DNA of 39,274 bases from contig JALOAJ010000022.1 of assembly GCA_023228885.1 (NCBI GenBank), positions 1 through 39,274 on the forward strand, given 5' to 3'. Positions 27,553 to 35,771 of the stretch are shown piece by piece (position 1 is the stretch's first letter; each line of letters opens with the position of its first letter). The notes beneath the pieces are model-generated. The model was not told the DNA's origin, ran no database searches, and saw only the letters and a list, made by a program, of their open reading frames with translations. The stretch comes from Bacillota bacterium (GTDB lineage: Bacteria > Bacillota > Clostridia > Monoglobales > Firm-18). Made by a program: the position numbers and the translations under genes.

Positions 27553-29445
27553 ATGCAATATTGCAATCCAATGGAGCAAAAACAAAGAACGGACAAAATA
27601 AACAAGACAATAATCGAATACTATAAAGAATTTATAACCCAAGAAGGGGCTGCCGAGGAATGGCAAAAAAACAGCAGCCTTCGTGATGCGCTTTTTTTAA
27701 TACATGCTTTTTTGTCAATACAACCCCAAAAGCATATGCCGTTAATAGAAAAACTTCTTACAAATGCAAAAAAAACGGATTATGAGAGAATCTGCACATT
27801 CACCCCTTTTATGTCGTTGGTAACGCTGATGCAATACGAGAGCGTGTTGCCGCCAACAGTAAAAGGTCTTTTGGAACAAAGAATTTTCAGCCGCATGAAA
27901 TGGAATGAGCAAGAAAGCAACGACTTTATCGGAGTAAATGACAACACCCCCGCTATGATAATGGCGTTGTTGATTTTGGCAGGCGAACGCTACAACAACC
28001 AAAAGTGGCTTGAAATTGGTCTTTGTCGGTTACAACAGCTTGAAGATATGCAAAAGGACAGAACGTTCATTAGTGAGTTTAACAGCCCTACATATCATGC
28101 CATAACAATTTATGCCATGGCGGCGTTGGGAACATATACAAAAAATGAGGGTATCAAAAAACGCGCCATTGCATGTGAAATCGCCCTTTGGGAAACGACT
28201 TTTATTTTGTACCACCGAGATACGTTTCACATTGCAGGTCCCTATTCGAGGGCATATAAAGTGGATTCTCTTGCGCATACTCATCAATATAGAATGGTAT
28301 TATATCAAGTTATGGGAGAGCAGCTTAAAGTAAACCCGCTAAACACCATTTTTCGCAGTAAAAACGGGTTTCCCGGGATGTGTACTCATGGGGCAAGCGA
28401 CCCGCCGTGGTTTATGCAATTTTCTAATTGCTGGCTTTCAAACATGGAATACCATTGCCCCCAAAAATTTATAGATGATGCATTAGAGCGAAAGTACCCT
28501 TTCTTTTTTCATGGGGATGCTCAGGTTTCGTCATCTGCAGACGCGCATTTGCTTGAAGAATTTGCAGATGAACAAAAAAGCGAGGAAGCAGATTTATCCG
28601 CTCTTTTTAAACAAGAGGATATTTATGAATATAGTGCAGGAGAGACGGATATTTTTTCTTATATAACCGACTTGTATGTAATGGGTACATGCACCAAAGA
28701 ATTTCATAACGGAGAGCAAACGGACAGTTTTCATATTATTGCAAGCAAAAAGTCTCCGGCAAAAGCGCAGGAAGATATCTCATCAATATACACCCGCTGC
28801 ATTATAAACAATGGCATGGGCAGGAGGTCTCTTTTGCCCGATGCAGGCAGGAAATTGGCATTCCAATATAAAAATACCGCTATGGTTTTATACTCGCCCA
28901 AAACTATGATACAGCAGGTAAGCTCCATCAAATTGGCAATTATTATTGATAATCGCTTTAACAATGTAAGCGAAATTGTATATAACGGAAAAAAGCTTGA
29001 TTTGGGCGACGAAATAATAGCCAGCCAGCCTATATTTGCAAGGCTTACCGATGTATATTGCGCGTTTTACCCTTTAACGGGCGGCGAGGCGGCGAAGGTG
29101 CGCCTTGAAAAGCTTGACACCGCCTTTTCATTGTCTATTATAGGTTATGAGGGTGACGAGGTGCATTTCACCCGCAAAAGGCTTAAACTTCTTAGCCTTG
29201 GATTTGTATGTGAAATCCGAAATAAAAACGAGGCAGGCAGCTTTGATGGTTTTATCAAAAGTATGCAAAACGCTCAAATTCAAGATAGGCTTTATGCAAA
29301 TCCACATACAAGATACACCTTTGAGCGAAAGGTAAATTATTTAGGCTGCGATGCATCTCTTGAATGCTCTTACAGCCCCGTATCGGAAGGAATAAGGTAT
29401 ATCAGGGCAAACGGAAAGCTGTTAAAAAAATATTTTAGCAAATAA
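27553..29445 (+). CDS. putative alpha-toroid carbohydrate-active enzyme, family not recognised
   Basis: 630 residues, no signal peptide, so probably cytoplasmic. GAGAGGG lies about 9 bases before the ATG. Residues about 15-330 are rich in amphipathic helices and look like an alpha/alpha toroid. Conserved-looking polar motifs line the expected active-site face: N129-D-N131, E175-F-N177-S-P-T-Y181 and G229-P-Y231-S-R233-A-Y. The remaining 300 residues look like beta-sandwich domains, as in heparinase or alginate-lyase-type polysaccharide lyases. I cannot assign it to a known GH or PL family with confidence. It lies between the GH88/105 hydrolase and a deacetylase in a closely packed series, so an intracellular oligosaccharide lyase or hydrolase is the best guess. 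Confidence 0.7.
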   Translation: MQYCNPMEQKQRTDKINKTIIEYYKEFITQEGAAEEWQKNSSLRDALFLIHAFLSIQPQKHMPLIEKLLTNAKKTDYERICTFTPFMSLVTLMQYESVLPPTVKGLLEQRIFSRMKWNEQESNDFIGVNDNTPAMIMALLILAGERYNNQKWLEIGLCRLQQLEDMQKDRTFISEFNSPTYHAITIYAMAALGTYTKNEGIKKRAIACEIALWETTFILYHRDTFHIAGPYSRAYKVDSLAHTHQYRMVLYQVMGEQLKVNPLNTIFRSKNGFPGMCTHGASDPPWFMQFSNCWLSNMEYHCPQKFIDDALERKYPFFFHGDAQVSSSADAHLLEEFADEQKSEEADLSALFKQEDIYEYSAGETDIFSYITDLYVMGTCTKEFHNGEQTDSFHIIASKKSPAKAQEDISSIYTRCIINNGMGRRSLLPDAGRKLAFQYKNTAMVLYSPKTMIQQVSSIKLAIIIDNRFNNVSEIVYNGKKLDLGDEIIASQPIFARLTDVYCAFYPLTGGEAAKVRLEKLDTAFSLSIIGYEGDEVHFTRKRLKLLSLGFVCEIRNKNEAGSFDGFIKSMQNAQIQDRLYANPHTRYTFERKVNYLGCDASLECSYSPVSEGIRYIRANGKLLKKYFSK

Positions 29446-29465
29446 TTGTTTTTAGGAGTGAAAAT

Positions 29466-30347
29466 ATGTCTGTTTATGTTATAATAGGTGTGGATGTTGA
29501 AACTGATATCGGCAGTTTTACTCCGTTTTACGAGGGCGTAAAAAAGGGAGTTCCAATTTTGCTTGATATGTTTAGCAAGCAAAAGGTGAGCGGAACATTC
29601 TATTTTACCGGTGAAAGCGCGTTGCAAAACCCGCAAATTGCAAAGCAAGTGGCAAAAAGCAATAACGAAGTTGGGTGCCACTCTCTTTATCATGAAACGG
29701 TTGGCGATGAGCTGTTTCCCATACCGGGGGTAAAGCCTCTTTTGCCTCACGAAGTAAAAGACCGGATACAGCTTGCCACCGAATGGGTGGAAAAGTATTC
29801 GGGAGTGCGCCCGGTATCCTTTCGCAGCCCGCGTATTTGGGGCTCTACTGCCGTTGTTAACGCCTTAGAGGAGTTAGGATATGTTTCAGATGCATCGTAT
29901 GCCATGTATTATTACCGCAACCAATTTACGGCATATCATCCGTCAAAAACGGATTGGACGCAAAAAGGCGATATGAGGATTTTGGAAATACCAAACTTCG
30001 CGGACATGACAATGAAAAGCAAGGATTCTCCCTTGGAGCGCGACCGCGACCAATGGCCGCTGTTTCGAACAAAAGGCGCAGGGTATACCATGAAAAAAAT
30101 AAAAAGTTTTGTTGAGTTTTCCAAAGGAAAAGGTGTTACGCCGGTAGTGTGCTTGTACATACATCCGTGGGAATTTATAAAAGTGTCTAAATCCTACCGT
30201 TATGGTGAAGCAACCGTTATTCCGCACAAGTTTATCACATACGGTTGCGGAAAAAGGGCAATTTGCGAGTTTAACAAGCTAATATCTTTAATGAAGGAAG
30301 AATCCTACACCTTTGTAACGGCAGCCCGGTTAGCAGACATTATGTGA
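29466..30347 (+). CDS. NodB-type polysaccharide deacetylase family protein (CE4-like)
   Basis: 293 residues with TAGGAGTG before the ATG and no signal peptide. The NodB motifs are visible: D10-V-E12 (motif 1 acid), the metal-binding pair H72-S-L-Y-H76 (HSxxH), the motif 3 arginine in VSFRSPR, and a late histidine in YIHPWEF. The HPWE ending is typical of the subgroup that includes exopolysaccharide-associated deacetylases and PuuE-like allantoinases. It probably removes acetyl (or a related amide or ester) groups from an imported oligosaccharide, since it sits between intracellular glycan enzymes. Cytoplasmic location is unusual for CE4 enzymes acting on polymers, which are normally exported. 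The exact substrate is unknown. Confidence 0.88.
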   Translation: MSVYVIIGVDVETDIGSFTPFYEGVKKGVPILLDMFSKQKVSGTFYFTGESALQNPQIAKQVAKSNNEVGCHSLYHETVGDELFPIPGVKPLLPHEVKDRIQLATEWVEKYSGVRPVSFRSPRIWGSTAVVNALEELGYVSDASYAMYYYRNQFTAYHPSKTDWTQKGDMRILEIPNFADMTMKSKDSPLERDRDQWPLFRTKGAGYTMKKIKSFVEFSKGKGVTPVVCLYIHPWEFIKVSKSYRYGEATVIPHKFITYGCGKRAICEFNKLISLMKEESYTFVTAARLADIM

Positions 30348-30379
30348 TATTACTAATCAAAAAAAGGGGGTAGTTTATC

Positions 30380-31384
30380 ATGAAACCAAGAGAATTGGTT
30401 AAAAAAACGATGGAGTTTCAAAATAATACAGGCGCCGTGCCGATTGACCTTTGGGCGCTCCCTTGGGCTGAAATGCATTATCCGAACGAGTTGATGGATA
30501 TAACAAAAAAGTTTCCCAAAGATTTTGCAACTGCACCGGCTGTTTATGCGGATAAGCCAAAAACAAGCGGCGACCAATATGGTATAGGCGTTTATATTGA
30601 CGAGTGGGGCTGTGAATTTACCAACATTCAAAAAGGAGTAATAGGCGAGGTTAAAACACCCTTGATATTACATGACGATTGGCGTGATTTTGAAAAAGCG
30701 CATATTCCCAAGGAGCTTCTTACCTTTGATATTGATGCAGTTAATGAGTTTTGCAAAACAACCGATAAGTTTGTGATTTCGGATGTGCTTGCCCGCCCCT
30801 TTGAAAGACTTCAATTTATAAGGGGTACGGAAAACATATATATTGACTTGCTTAGCCCGCCCAAACACATGGTGGCTTTTATCGCCAAGATGCATGACTT
30901 TAATTGCGCGCTTATAGAAAAGTGGGCTAAAACAAGTGTGGACGGAATATTCTTTATGGATGACTGGGGCAGTCAAAACAGTTTGCTTATAAACCCCAAA
31001 ATGTGGCTTGATATTTTTGCCCCGCTTTATAAAGAATATATAGAAATCGCGCACAAATACGGCAAAAAGGCGCTGATGCATTCAGACGGCTATATTTTAA
31101 GCATCCTTCCGCATTTGATTGATATGGGGCTTGATGCCATAAATTCACAAATATTTTGCATGGGCATTGATAATCTAAAACAATATAAAGGGGAAATTAC
31201 CTTTTGGGGAGAAATTGACCGGCAGCACTTGCTTCCTAACGGCACGGCAGAAGAAATACAACACGCTGTTGAGTCTGTCAAGCAAGCCTTATGGTCAAAC
31301 GGAGGCTGCATAGCCCAATGCGAGTTTGGTCCGGGGGCAAAGCCTGAAAATATAGAGGCTGTTTATAAGGCGTGGAGTAATTAA
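30380..31384 (+). CDS. uroporphyrinogen decarboxylase-fold protein (URO-D/MtaA-like)
   Basis: 334 residues, with AAAAAGGGGGTAG upstream of the ATG. It belongs to the URO-D superfamily (PF01208), recognised from the N-terminal MKPRELVKKTMEF, the DDWGSQNSLLI segment (D194/D195) and the C-terminal CEFGPGAKPENI loop. In corrinoid or thiol methyltransferases of this fold (MtaA, MtbA) the zinc ligands include an HxC motif; here the corresponding segment is H234-S-D236-G, so that cysteine is replaced. Heme synthesis is unlikely because no heme genes surround it. It is embedded among sugar enzymes, and relatives do occur in carbohydrate clusters, where their substrate is generally unknown. It may demethylate or otherwise process a methyl-decorated sugar, but this is speculation. 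Confidence 0.85.
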   Translation: MKPRELVKKTMEFQNNTGAVPIDLWALPWAEMHYPNELMDITKKFPKDFATAPAVYADKPKTSGDQYGIGVYIDEWGCEFTNIQKGVIGEVKTPLILHDDWRDFEKAHIPKELLTFDIDAVNEFCKTTDKFVISDVLARPFERLQFIRGTENIYIDLLSPPKHMVAFIAKMHDFNCALIEKWAKTSVDGIFFMDDWGSQNSLLINPKMWLDIFAPLYKEYIEIAHKYGKKALMHSDGYILSILPHLIDMGLDAINSQIFCMGIDNLKQYKGEITFWGEIDRQHLLPNGTAEEIQHAVESVKQALWSNGGCIAQCEFGPGAKPENIEAVYKAWSN

Positions 31385-31424
31385 AAAATACAACATATTT
31401 AAATTAAGAAGGGCAGGGCTAAAA

Positions 31425-33014
31425 ATGAATGTGATACATAATCCTATATTAAAGGGGTTTTTCCCCGACCCGTCAATAATCAGGGTTGGAGAGGACTATT
31501 ATATTGCAAATTCAACTTTTGAATGGTTCCCGGGCGTTGTTTTGCATCATTCCAAAGATTTGAAAAATTGGCGGCTTATTGGGCATGCGCTTACGGAAAC
31601 TTCCCAACTTAATTTGCTGGGCGAGAGACCCTCTTGCGGTGTTTGGGCGCCGTGTCTTAGCCATGACAATAACACCTTTTTTTTAGTTTACACCGATGTC
31701 AAAAACAGAAAAGGCGTATGGAAAGAAACGCATAACTATTTGGTTACCGCAAAAAACATACTGGGTCCATGGTCATCAAAGCCAATTTACCTTAACAGCA
31801 CGGGGTTTGACCCTTCTTTGTTTCATGATGATGACGGTCGAAAGTGGCTTTTAAATATGATGTGGAGATATGAAAAAAACAAGCATTCCTTTGGTGGAAT
31901 ACTATTGCAACAGTATTGCACGGAAACACAAAAGCTTATAGGACCCGTATATAATATTTTAGAACGCTCGGATGAGGGCATGATTGCCACCGAAGGCGCG
32001 CATTTGTATAAAAGAAACGGCTATTACTATTTAATGGTTGCCGAAGGCGGAACAATGTATCAGCATTGTGAGCGTTTGTTTCGTGCCAAACATATAACAG
32101 GGCCGTATGAGGCGCACCCCCAAAATCCCATAATTACCGCAAGAGACGACGAAATGTTAGCTATACAAAAAGCAGGTCATGCCGATTTAGTCGAAACTCA
32201 AAATGGCGAATGGTACATGGTTCATTTGGGCGCAAGACCTCTTATGCCGGAAAAAAGGTGTCCTTTAGGTCGCGAAACCTCAATTCAAAAAGTGGTGTGG
32301 AAAAAGGATGATTGGCTTTACATGGAGAATGGCACAAATAAGCCAGATGAAATTGTGCCGGCGCCGCAATTGCCAAGCGTTGAATGGGAAATGGAAAACG
32401 CCCGCGACGACTTTGACGATAAAATATTAAGCCCCCATTTTCAAACCTCAAGAATACCATTTAATGCGGAAATAGGCTCCCTTACAGCAAGGCAAGGGCA
32501 CCTTAGACTATATGGCAGGGAATCATTGTTATCTCCTTTTGTTCAAGCATTGATTGCGCGCAGATGGCAGCATTTTAAGTTTGAAGCAAGCGCTTGCGTG
32601 GAGTTTGAGCCAACGCATTGCCAACAGATGGCAGGGCTTGTTTGTGTTTACGATATAGAAAATTTTTATTATCTTAATATCACAAACATTGAAGGGGTTG
32701 GGAAATGCTTAAATATAACAACATGCAATAATATGCATTTTGACCAACCGCTGGATATGCCGATATTGCTTGATGAGGGGCAAAAATGCTTTTTAAAGGT
32801 TAATGTGCATAATAGAAAATTACAATTTTACTATTCCTTTGATGAAAAAGAATGGTTTGAAATTGGTCCGGTTCTTGACGCTTCCAAGTTGTCTGACGAA
32901 TACTGCGAAAATGGTAATTTTACAGGCGCGTTTGTGGGAATTTGCGCGCAGGATTTATCAGGAACTCGTAAATATGCGGATTTTGATTACTTTGAATACC
33001 GTTCATTGGAGTAG
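31425..33014 (+). CDS. GH43-family glycosidase (beta-xylosidase/alpha-L-arabinofuranosidase)
   Basis: 529 residues, no signal peptide. The five-bladed GH43 propeller starts with NPILKGFFPDPSIIRVGEDY, and the three catalytic carboxylates are visible: Asp15 (PDPS, general base), Asp129 (GFDPSLFHDDDG, pKa modulator) and Glu190 (TEGAHLYK, general acid). The second half (from about residue 325) is the beta-sandwich common in GH43 xylosidase/arabinofuranosidase enzymes. It should release xylose or arabinose from short imported oligosaccharides in the cytoplasm, consistent with arabinan or arabinogalactan side chains of rhamnogalacturonan or with arabinoxylan. It is the last gene of the plus-strand train; the next gene converges on it, and no clear terminator hairpin is seen in the 56 bases between. 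Confidence 0.93.
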   Translation: MNVIHNPILKGFFPDPSIIRVGEDYYIANSTFEWFPGVVLHHSKDLKNWRLIGHALTETSQLNLLGERPSCGVWAPCLSHDNNTFFLVYTDVKNRKGVWKETHNYLVTAKNILGPWSSKPIYLNSTGFDPSLFHDDDGRKWLLNMMWRYEKNKHSFGGILLQQYCTETQKLIGPVYNILERSDEGMIATEGAHLYKRNGYYYLMVAEGGTMYQHCERLFRAKHITGPYEAHPQNPIITARDDEMLAIQKAGHADLVETQNGEWYMVHLGARPLMPEKRCPLGRETSIQKVVWKKDDWLYMENGTNKPDEIVPAPQLPSVEWEMENARDDFDDKILSPHFQTSRIPFNAEIGSLTARQGHLRLYGRESLLSPFVQALIARRWQHFKFEASACVEFEPTHCQQMAGLVCVYDIENFYYLNITNIEGVGKCLNITTCNNMHFDQPLDMPILLDEGQKCFLKVNVHNRKLQFYYSFDEKEWFEIGPVLDASKLSDEYCENGNFTGAFVGICAQDLSGTRKYADFDYFEYRSLE

Positions 33015-33070
33015 CATTTAAGGCAAACCCTATTGTTATTACCTGCGGGAAAAAGCCAAAAAGTAAAAAT

Positions 33071-34690
33071 CTAACCCAAAAATGCAAGTCGTTGTTGTTC
33101 TCGCTTATGGCATGAGAATAACAAGATTTGCCTGCTTTTTTGTTTTCTTAAATAATCAAGCGCGGCATTTAGCCTCGGTTCGTCGTACAAGGCAAAGGCC
33201 TCGTCAAGAATTATAGGCGCGCCTTTAAATAGCATTTGCGCTATCCCCATTCTAAGCGCAAAATAGATTTGGTCATATGCGCCGCTGCTTAGGTATTGCG
33301 CATCAATAAGCTCGTTTGCCTCGGTGTCCATTGCAAGCATATTATAGTTATCGTCAACCAACACTTTGGAATATTTGCCGTTTGATATTTCATTTAAAAC
33401 GCTTGATGTTGCATCATTTAACTCTTTGCCAAAAGATTTTTGCAAGCTTTCAAAAGCCTCTTGCAAGCATTTTTTTGCAAGTGTTATATCGTCAAGAAAG
33501 CTGTTTAATTTATCATGGGTTTCGCGAAGGCGGGCAAGGTTGTTTTCAATTTCCGCGATGGGCGTAATTTGCATATTATTGATTTTGCTTTCCGTTTCGC
33601 TTATTTGGCGCACAATTTCTATCAGCCTGTTTGTGTTTTCTTTTTCAATTGCCGCAATTTTTTGTTCTTCAATTTCAATTTCTTTTAAAATTTCGGCTGC
33701 TAAGTCTTTAATTTCAACATTGATTTTATTGCCTTTGCTTTTCAAAAAAAATATAACGGACAGCAACCCCCAAATTACAAAAGGTATTGCGGCTATTGGC
33801 TTTATAAACAACATGGCAACGCTAAAAGCCGCCGCCAATGCGGTTTGCAAAATGAATGTTTTTGCTTTTGCGCTTTTCATTTGCATCAGTTCCTGCTGTT
33901 TTTGCTTTTCTTTCGTTTGCGCAATTATTGAGCTTTCGTATTGCATTTTTAATTTAGAAATTTTAGATTTGTCCGGAACAAAGGCTGATACAGCCTTTTT
34001 TTGTTCTGATAAGTCGTTTAACTTGTCGGTTAATGTTTTTAAAATATTTTTTTTGCTTTCACATTCGGTTCGCACAGCCTGCATGTTGTTTATTTCGTTT
34101 TGAATGGCAGGTATTTTCCCTAACGGGCGGGTGCCCGCAAGCTTTTTTGCGCTGCCGTCCAATATTGTAATTGCCCGCTGAAAAGAAGTTTCATCATCGC
34201 CGCTTTGGGCAAGGTTTACAAGCTTTTGCAATATTTCATCGTTTTTATCCGCCAACAGTTTGGCGGAAAGCTGTTTTAAATAAAGCGACTTTTCAAAGCC
34301 TTCCTGACCTATGCCCAGCAAAACCTCTCCCGGGCTGTAAATTGACAGCTCGTCTTCAACAGCGCCGGTTGTGGCGTTTATTACGGTAACGGTGTCTTGA
34401 CTTTTAACTTTCCCAAAAGTTCTGATAATGGTGTATTCCTTTTCGTCTTTTGAAAGGGTCATTCTGCCGCCCATGCTGTTTTGCCCCCATGGCATAAACC
34501 GTGTTCTTTCGTTTGCCCTTATGCTCCGTGAGCCTGCCGTTATTCCATATAACATTGCTTTTATAAATTCGGCAGTTGTTGATTTCCCCGTTTCGTTATC
34601 GGAGGAAATTATGTTTAAATGTTCGTTGAAGGTTTTGCTTACTTTGGATAAACAGCCGAAATTATCAATATAAATGTTTTTAATAATCAT
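33071..34690 (-). CDS. SbcC/YhaN-like AAA ATPase
   Basis: A P-loop ATPase of the Rad50/SbcC type that would work with the nuclease encoded just upstream. The N-terminal Walker A is SDNETGKST (K36), lacking the usual first glycine. The C-terminal half has the ABC signature-like YLSSGAYDQIYFALRMG and Walker B PIILDEAFALYD. Between them are coiled-coil stretches and, near residues 283-325, two strongly hydrophobic segments that look like membrane helices, as known for YhaN proteins. At 539 residues it is short compared with SbcC (about 1000). The ATG at 34690 is preceded by AAAAGGTGG at a spacing of 6; a TTG one codon earlier is also possible. It overlaps the nuclease gene by 11 bases, implying translational coupling. 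Confidence 0.88.
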   Translation of the reverse strand: MIIKNIYIDNFGCLSKVSKTFNEHLNIISSDNETGKSTTAEFIKAMLYGITAGSRSIRANERTRFMPWGQNSMGGRMTLSKDEKEYTIIRTFGKVKSQDTVTVINATTGAVEDELSIYSPGEVLLGIGQEGFEKSLYLKQLSAKLLADKNDEILQKLVNLAQSGDDETSFQRAITILDGSAKKLAGTRPLGKIPAIQNEINNMQAVRTECESKKNILKTLTDKLNDLSEQKKAVSAFVPDKSKISKLKMQYESSIIAQTKEKQKQQELMQMKSAKAKTFILQTALAAAFSVAMLFIKPIAAIPFVIWGLLSVIFFLKSKGNKINVEIKDLAAEILKEIEIEEQKIAAIEKENTNRLIEIVRQISETESKINNMQITPIAEIENNLARLRETHDKLNSFLDDITLAKKCLQEAFESLQKSFGKELNDATSSVLNEISNGKYSKVLVDDNYNMLAMDTEANELIDAQYLSSGAYDQIYFALRMGIAQMLFKGAPIILDEAFALYDEPRLNAALDYLRKQKSRQILLFSCHKREQQRLAFLG

Positions 34691-35750
34691 CAAATTCCAC
34701 CTTTTCGCCCATTAACGCGGCAAGCCCTGCTCTAAGCGCATTTTCACCGCCGCCTTGCCGCAACAGGTTTTTAACAAACAAGCCCTTTAGCGAATATTCT
34801 TCGGACAGCGCATTAATATCCACTTTAACTTTTGTGAAGTTATTTATCTTTACATAAAAAAACTTGTCTTTTAACATATCGGTCAAAAGGGCGGTGTCTA
34901 AGAAAAGATTTTCTTCAACTTCGCCTTGCAGATTTATTTTACACAGGTTTTCCGTTTCGCCTGCGCGCTTAATTATCATTTCGCAAATTTGTTCGTAATC
35001 GGTGCATGATGTTATATCAACATCTATTTCGACAAATTGCCGTTTGCATAGCGGCAAAAACTTCAAATCAACATTATTTTTTTGTATATTGCCGATTATA
35101 ACGCCCTTGCTGCCAAGCTCATCAAATCCGCGCCCTTCGGGAATTCCGCAATACGCGTACGACACATTCCCGATTTTTTTAATATCTGAAAACTGATGGC
35201 TGTGCCCCAGTGCGGCATAATCAACCTCCGTTGCCGCCAAATCCTCTTTGGTGACCGGGTTGTACCTGCTTTTTTGCCCTTTGCTTATCATATCGCAATG
35301 CAGCGCAAGCAAATTAATCTTATTTGGGTTGTATGCAATAAAATCCGTGCCTATTGCGTTGTCGCAATACTCAGTTTGAAAGCTTACCCCATAAATATCA
35401 AACTTTTCAAATTCAAGGCGCGTTAAATCGCCGCCGAAAATATGGACATTGTCGGGGAAAGTTTCGTTGAGCTGTGCATCGTGGTTTCCAAGCGAGATAA
35501 AAATATTAGTTTCGGGTATTGAGGCGAATTTTCGGCAAACATAACTGACCGCCTGCTTTGAAGGGCGGGGGTTATCGAATAAATCGCCCGAAATAATAAT
35601 GGCGTCAACCGCTTGTTCTTTCGCCGTTTCAATAATCTTGCCGAAAGTTTCGATAATTTCCGCCCTCCGTATATCAGCAACTTCTTTCAGCTCTGTTAGA
35701 GGTGAGTCGATATGTAAATCGGCAGTATGTATTATTTTTACAGATTGCAT
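34680..35750 (-). CDS. SbcD/YhaO-like metallophosphoesterase nuclease
   Basis: 356 residues with the complete Mre11/SbcD phosphoesterase motif set: D11-L-H13 in HTADLHID, G-D56 in ISGDLFD, G-N89-H90-D91, H151 in ALHCDM and G-H183-S-H185. AAAGGGTG lies about 8 bases before the ATG. Together with the overlapping SbcC-like ATPase it would process DNA ends or hairpins during repair or replication. The C-terminal 150 residues contain the capping domain region. It starts 21 bases after the stop of the upstream proton-transporter gene, so all four minus-strand genes may be cotranscribed even though the functions differ. Confidence 0.92.
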   Translation of the reverse strand: MQSVKIIHTADLHIDSPLTELKEVADIRRAEIIETFGKIIETAKEQAVDAIIISGDLFDNPRPSKQAVSYVCRKFASIPETNIFISLGNHDAQLNETFPDNVHIFGGDLTRLEFEKFDIYGVSFQTEYCDNAIGTDFIAYNPNKINLLALHCDMISKGQKSRYNPVTKEDLAATEVDYAALGHSHQFSDIKKIGNVSYAYCGIPEGRGFDELGSKGVIIGNIQKNNVDLKFLPLCKRQFVEIDVDITSCTDYEQICEMIIKRAGETENLCKINLQGEVEENLFLDTALLTDMLKDKFFYVKINNFTKVKVDINALSEEYSLKGLFVKNLLRQGGGENALRAGLAALMGEKVEFDDY

Positions 35751-35771
35751 ACGACAGACACCCTTTCATTT

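Noticed and set aside
30380..31384. Annotation as true uroporphyrinogen decarboxylase (hemE)
   Set aside because: The local context is carbohydrate degradation and the sequence resembles the broader URO-D/MtaA superfamily rather than heme-synthesis enzymes.
33015..33070. Bidirectional terminator between the converging GH43 and SbcC-like genes
   Set aside because: No GC-rich hairpin followed by a T tract could be drawn on either strand.
33366..34103. Long open frame on the plus strand opposite the SbcC-like gene
   Set aside because: Its protein is low-complexity (Ser, Phe, Ile, Cys rich), has no ribosome-binding site, and the minus-strand gene carries clear ATPase motifs over the same bases.
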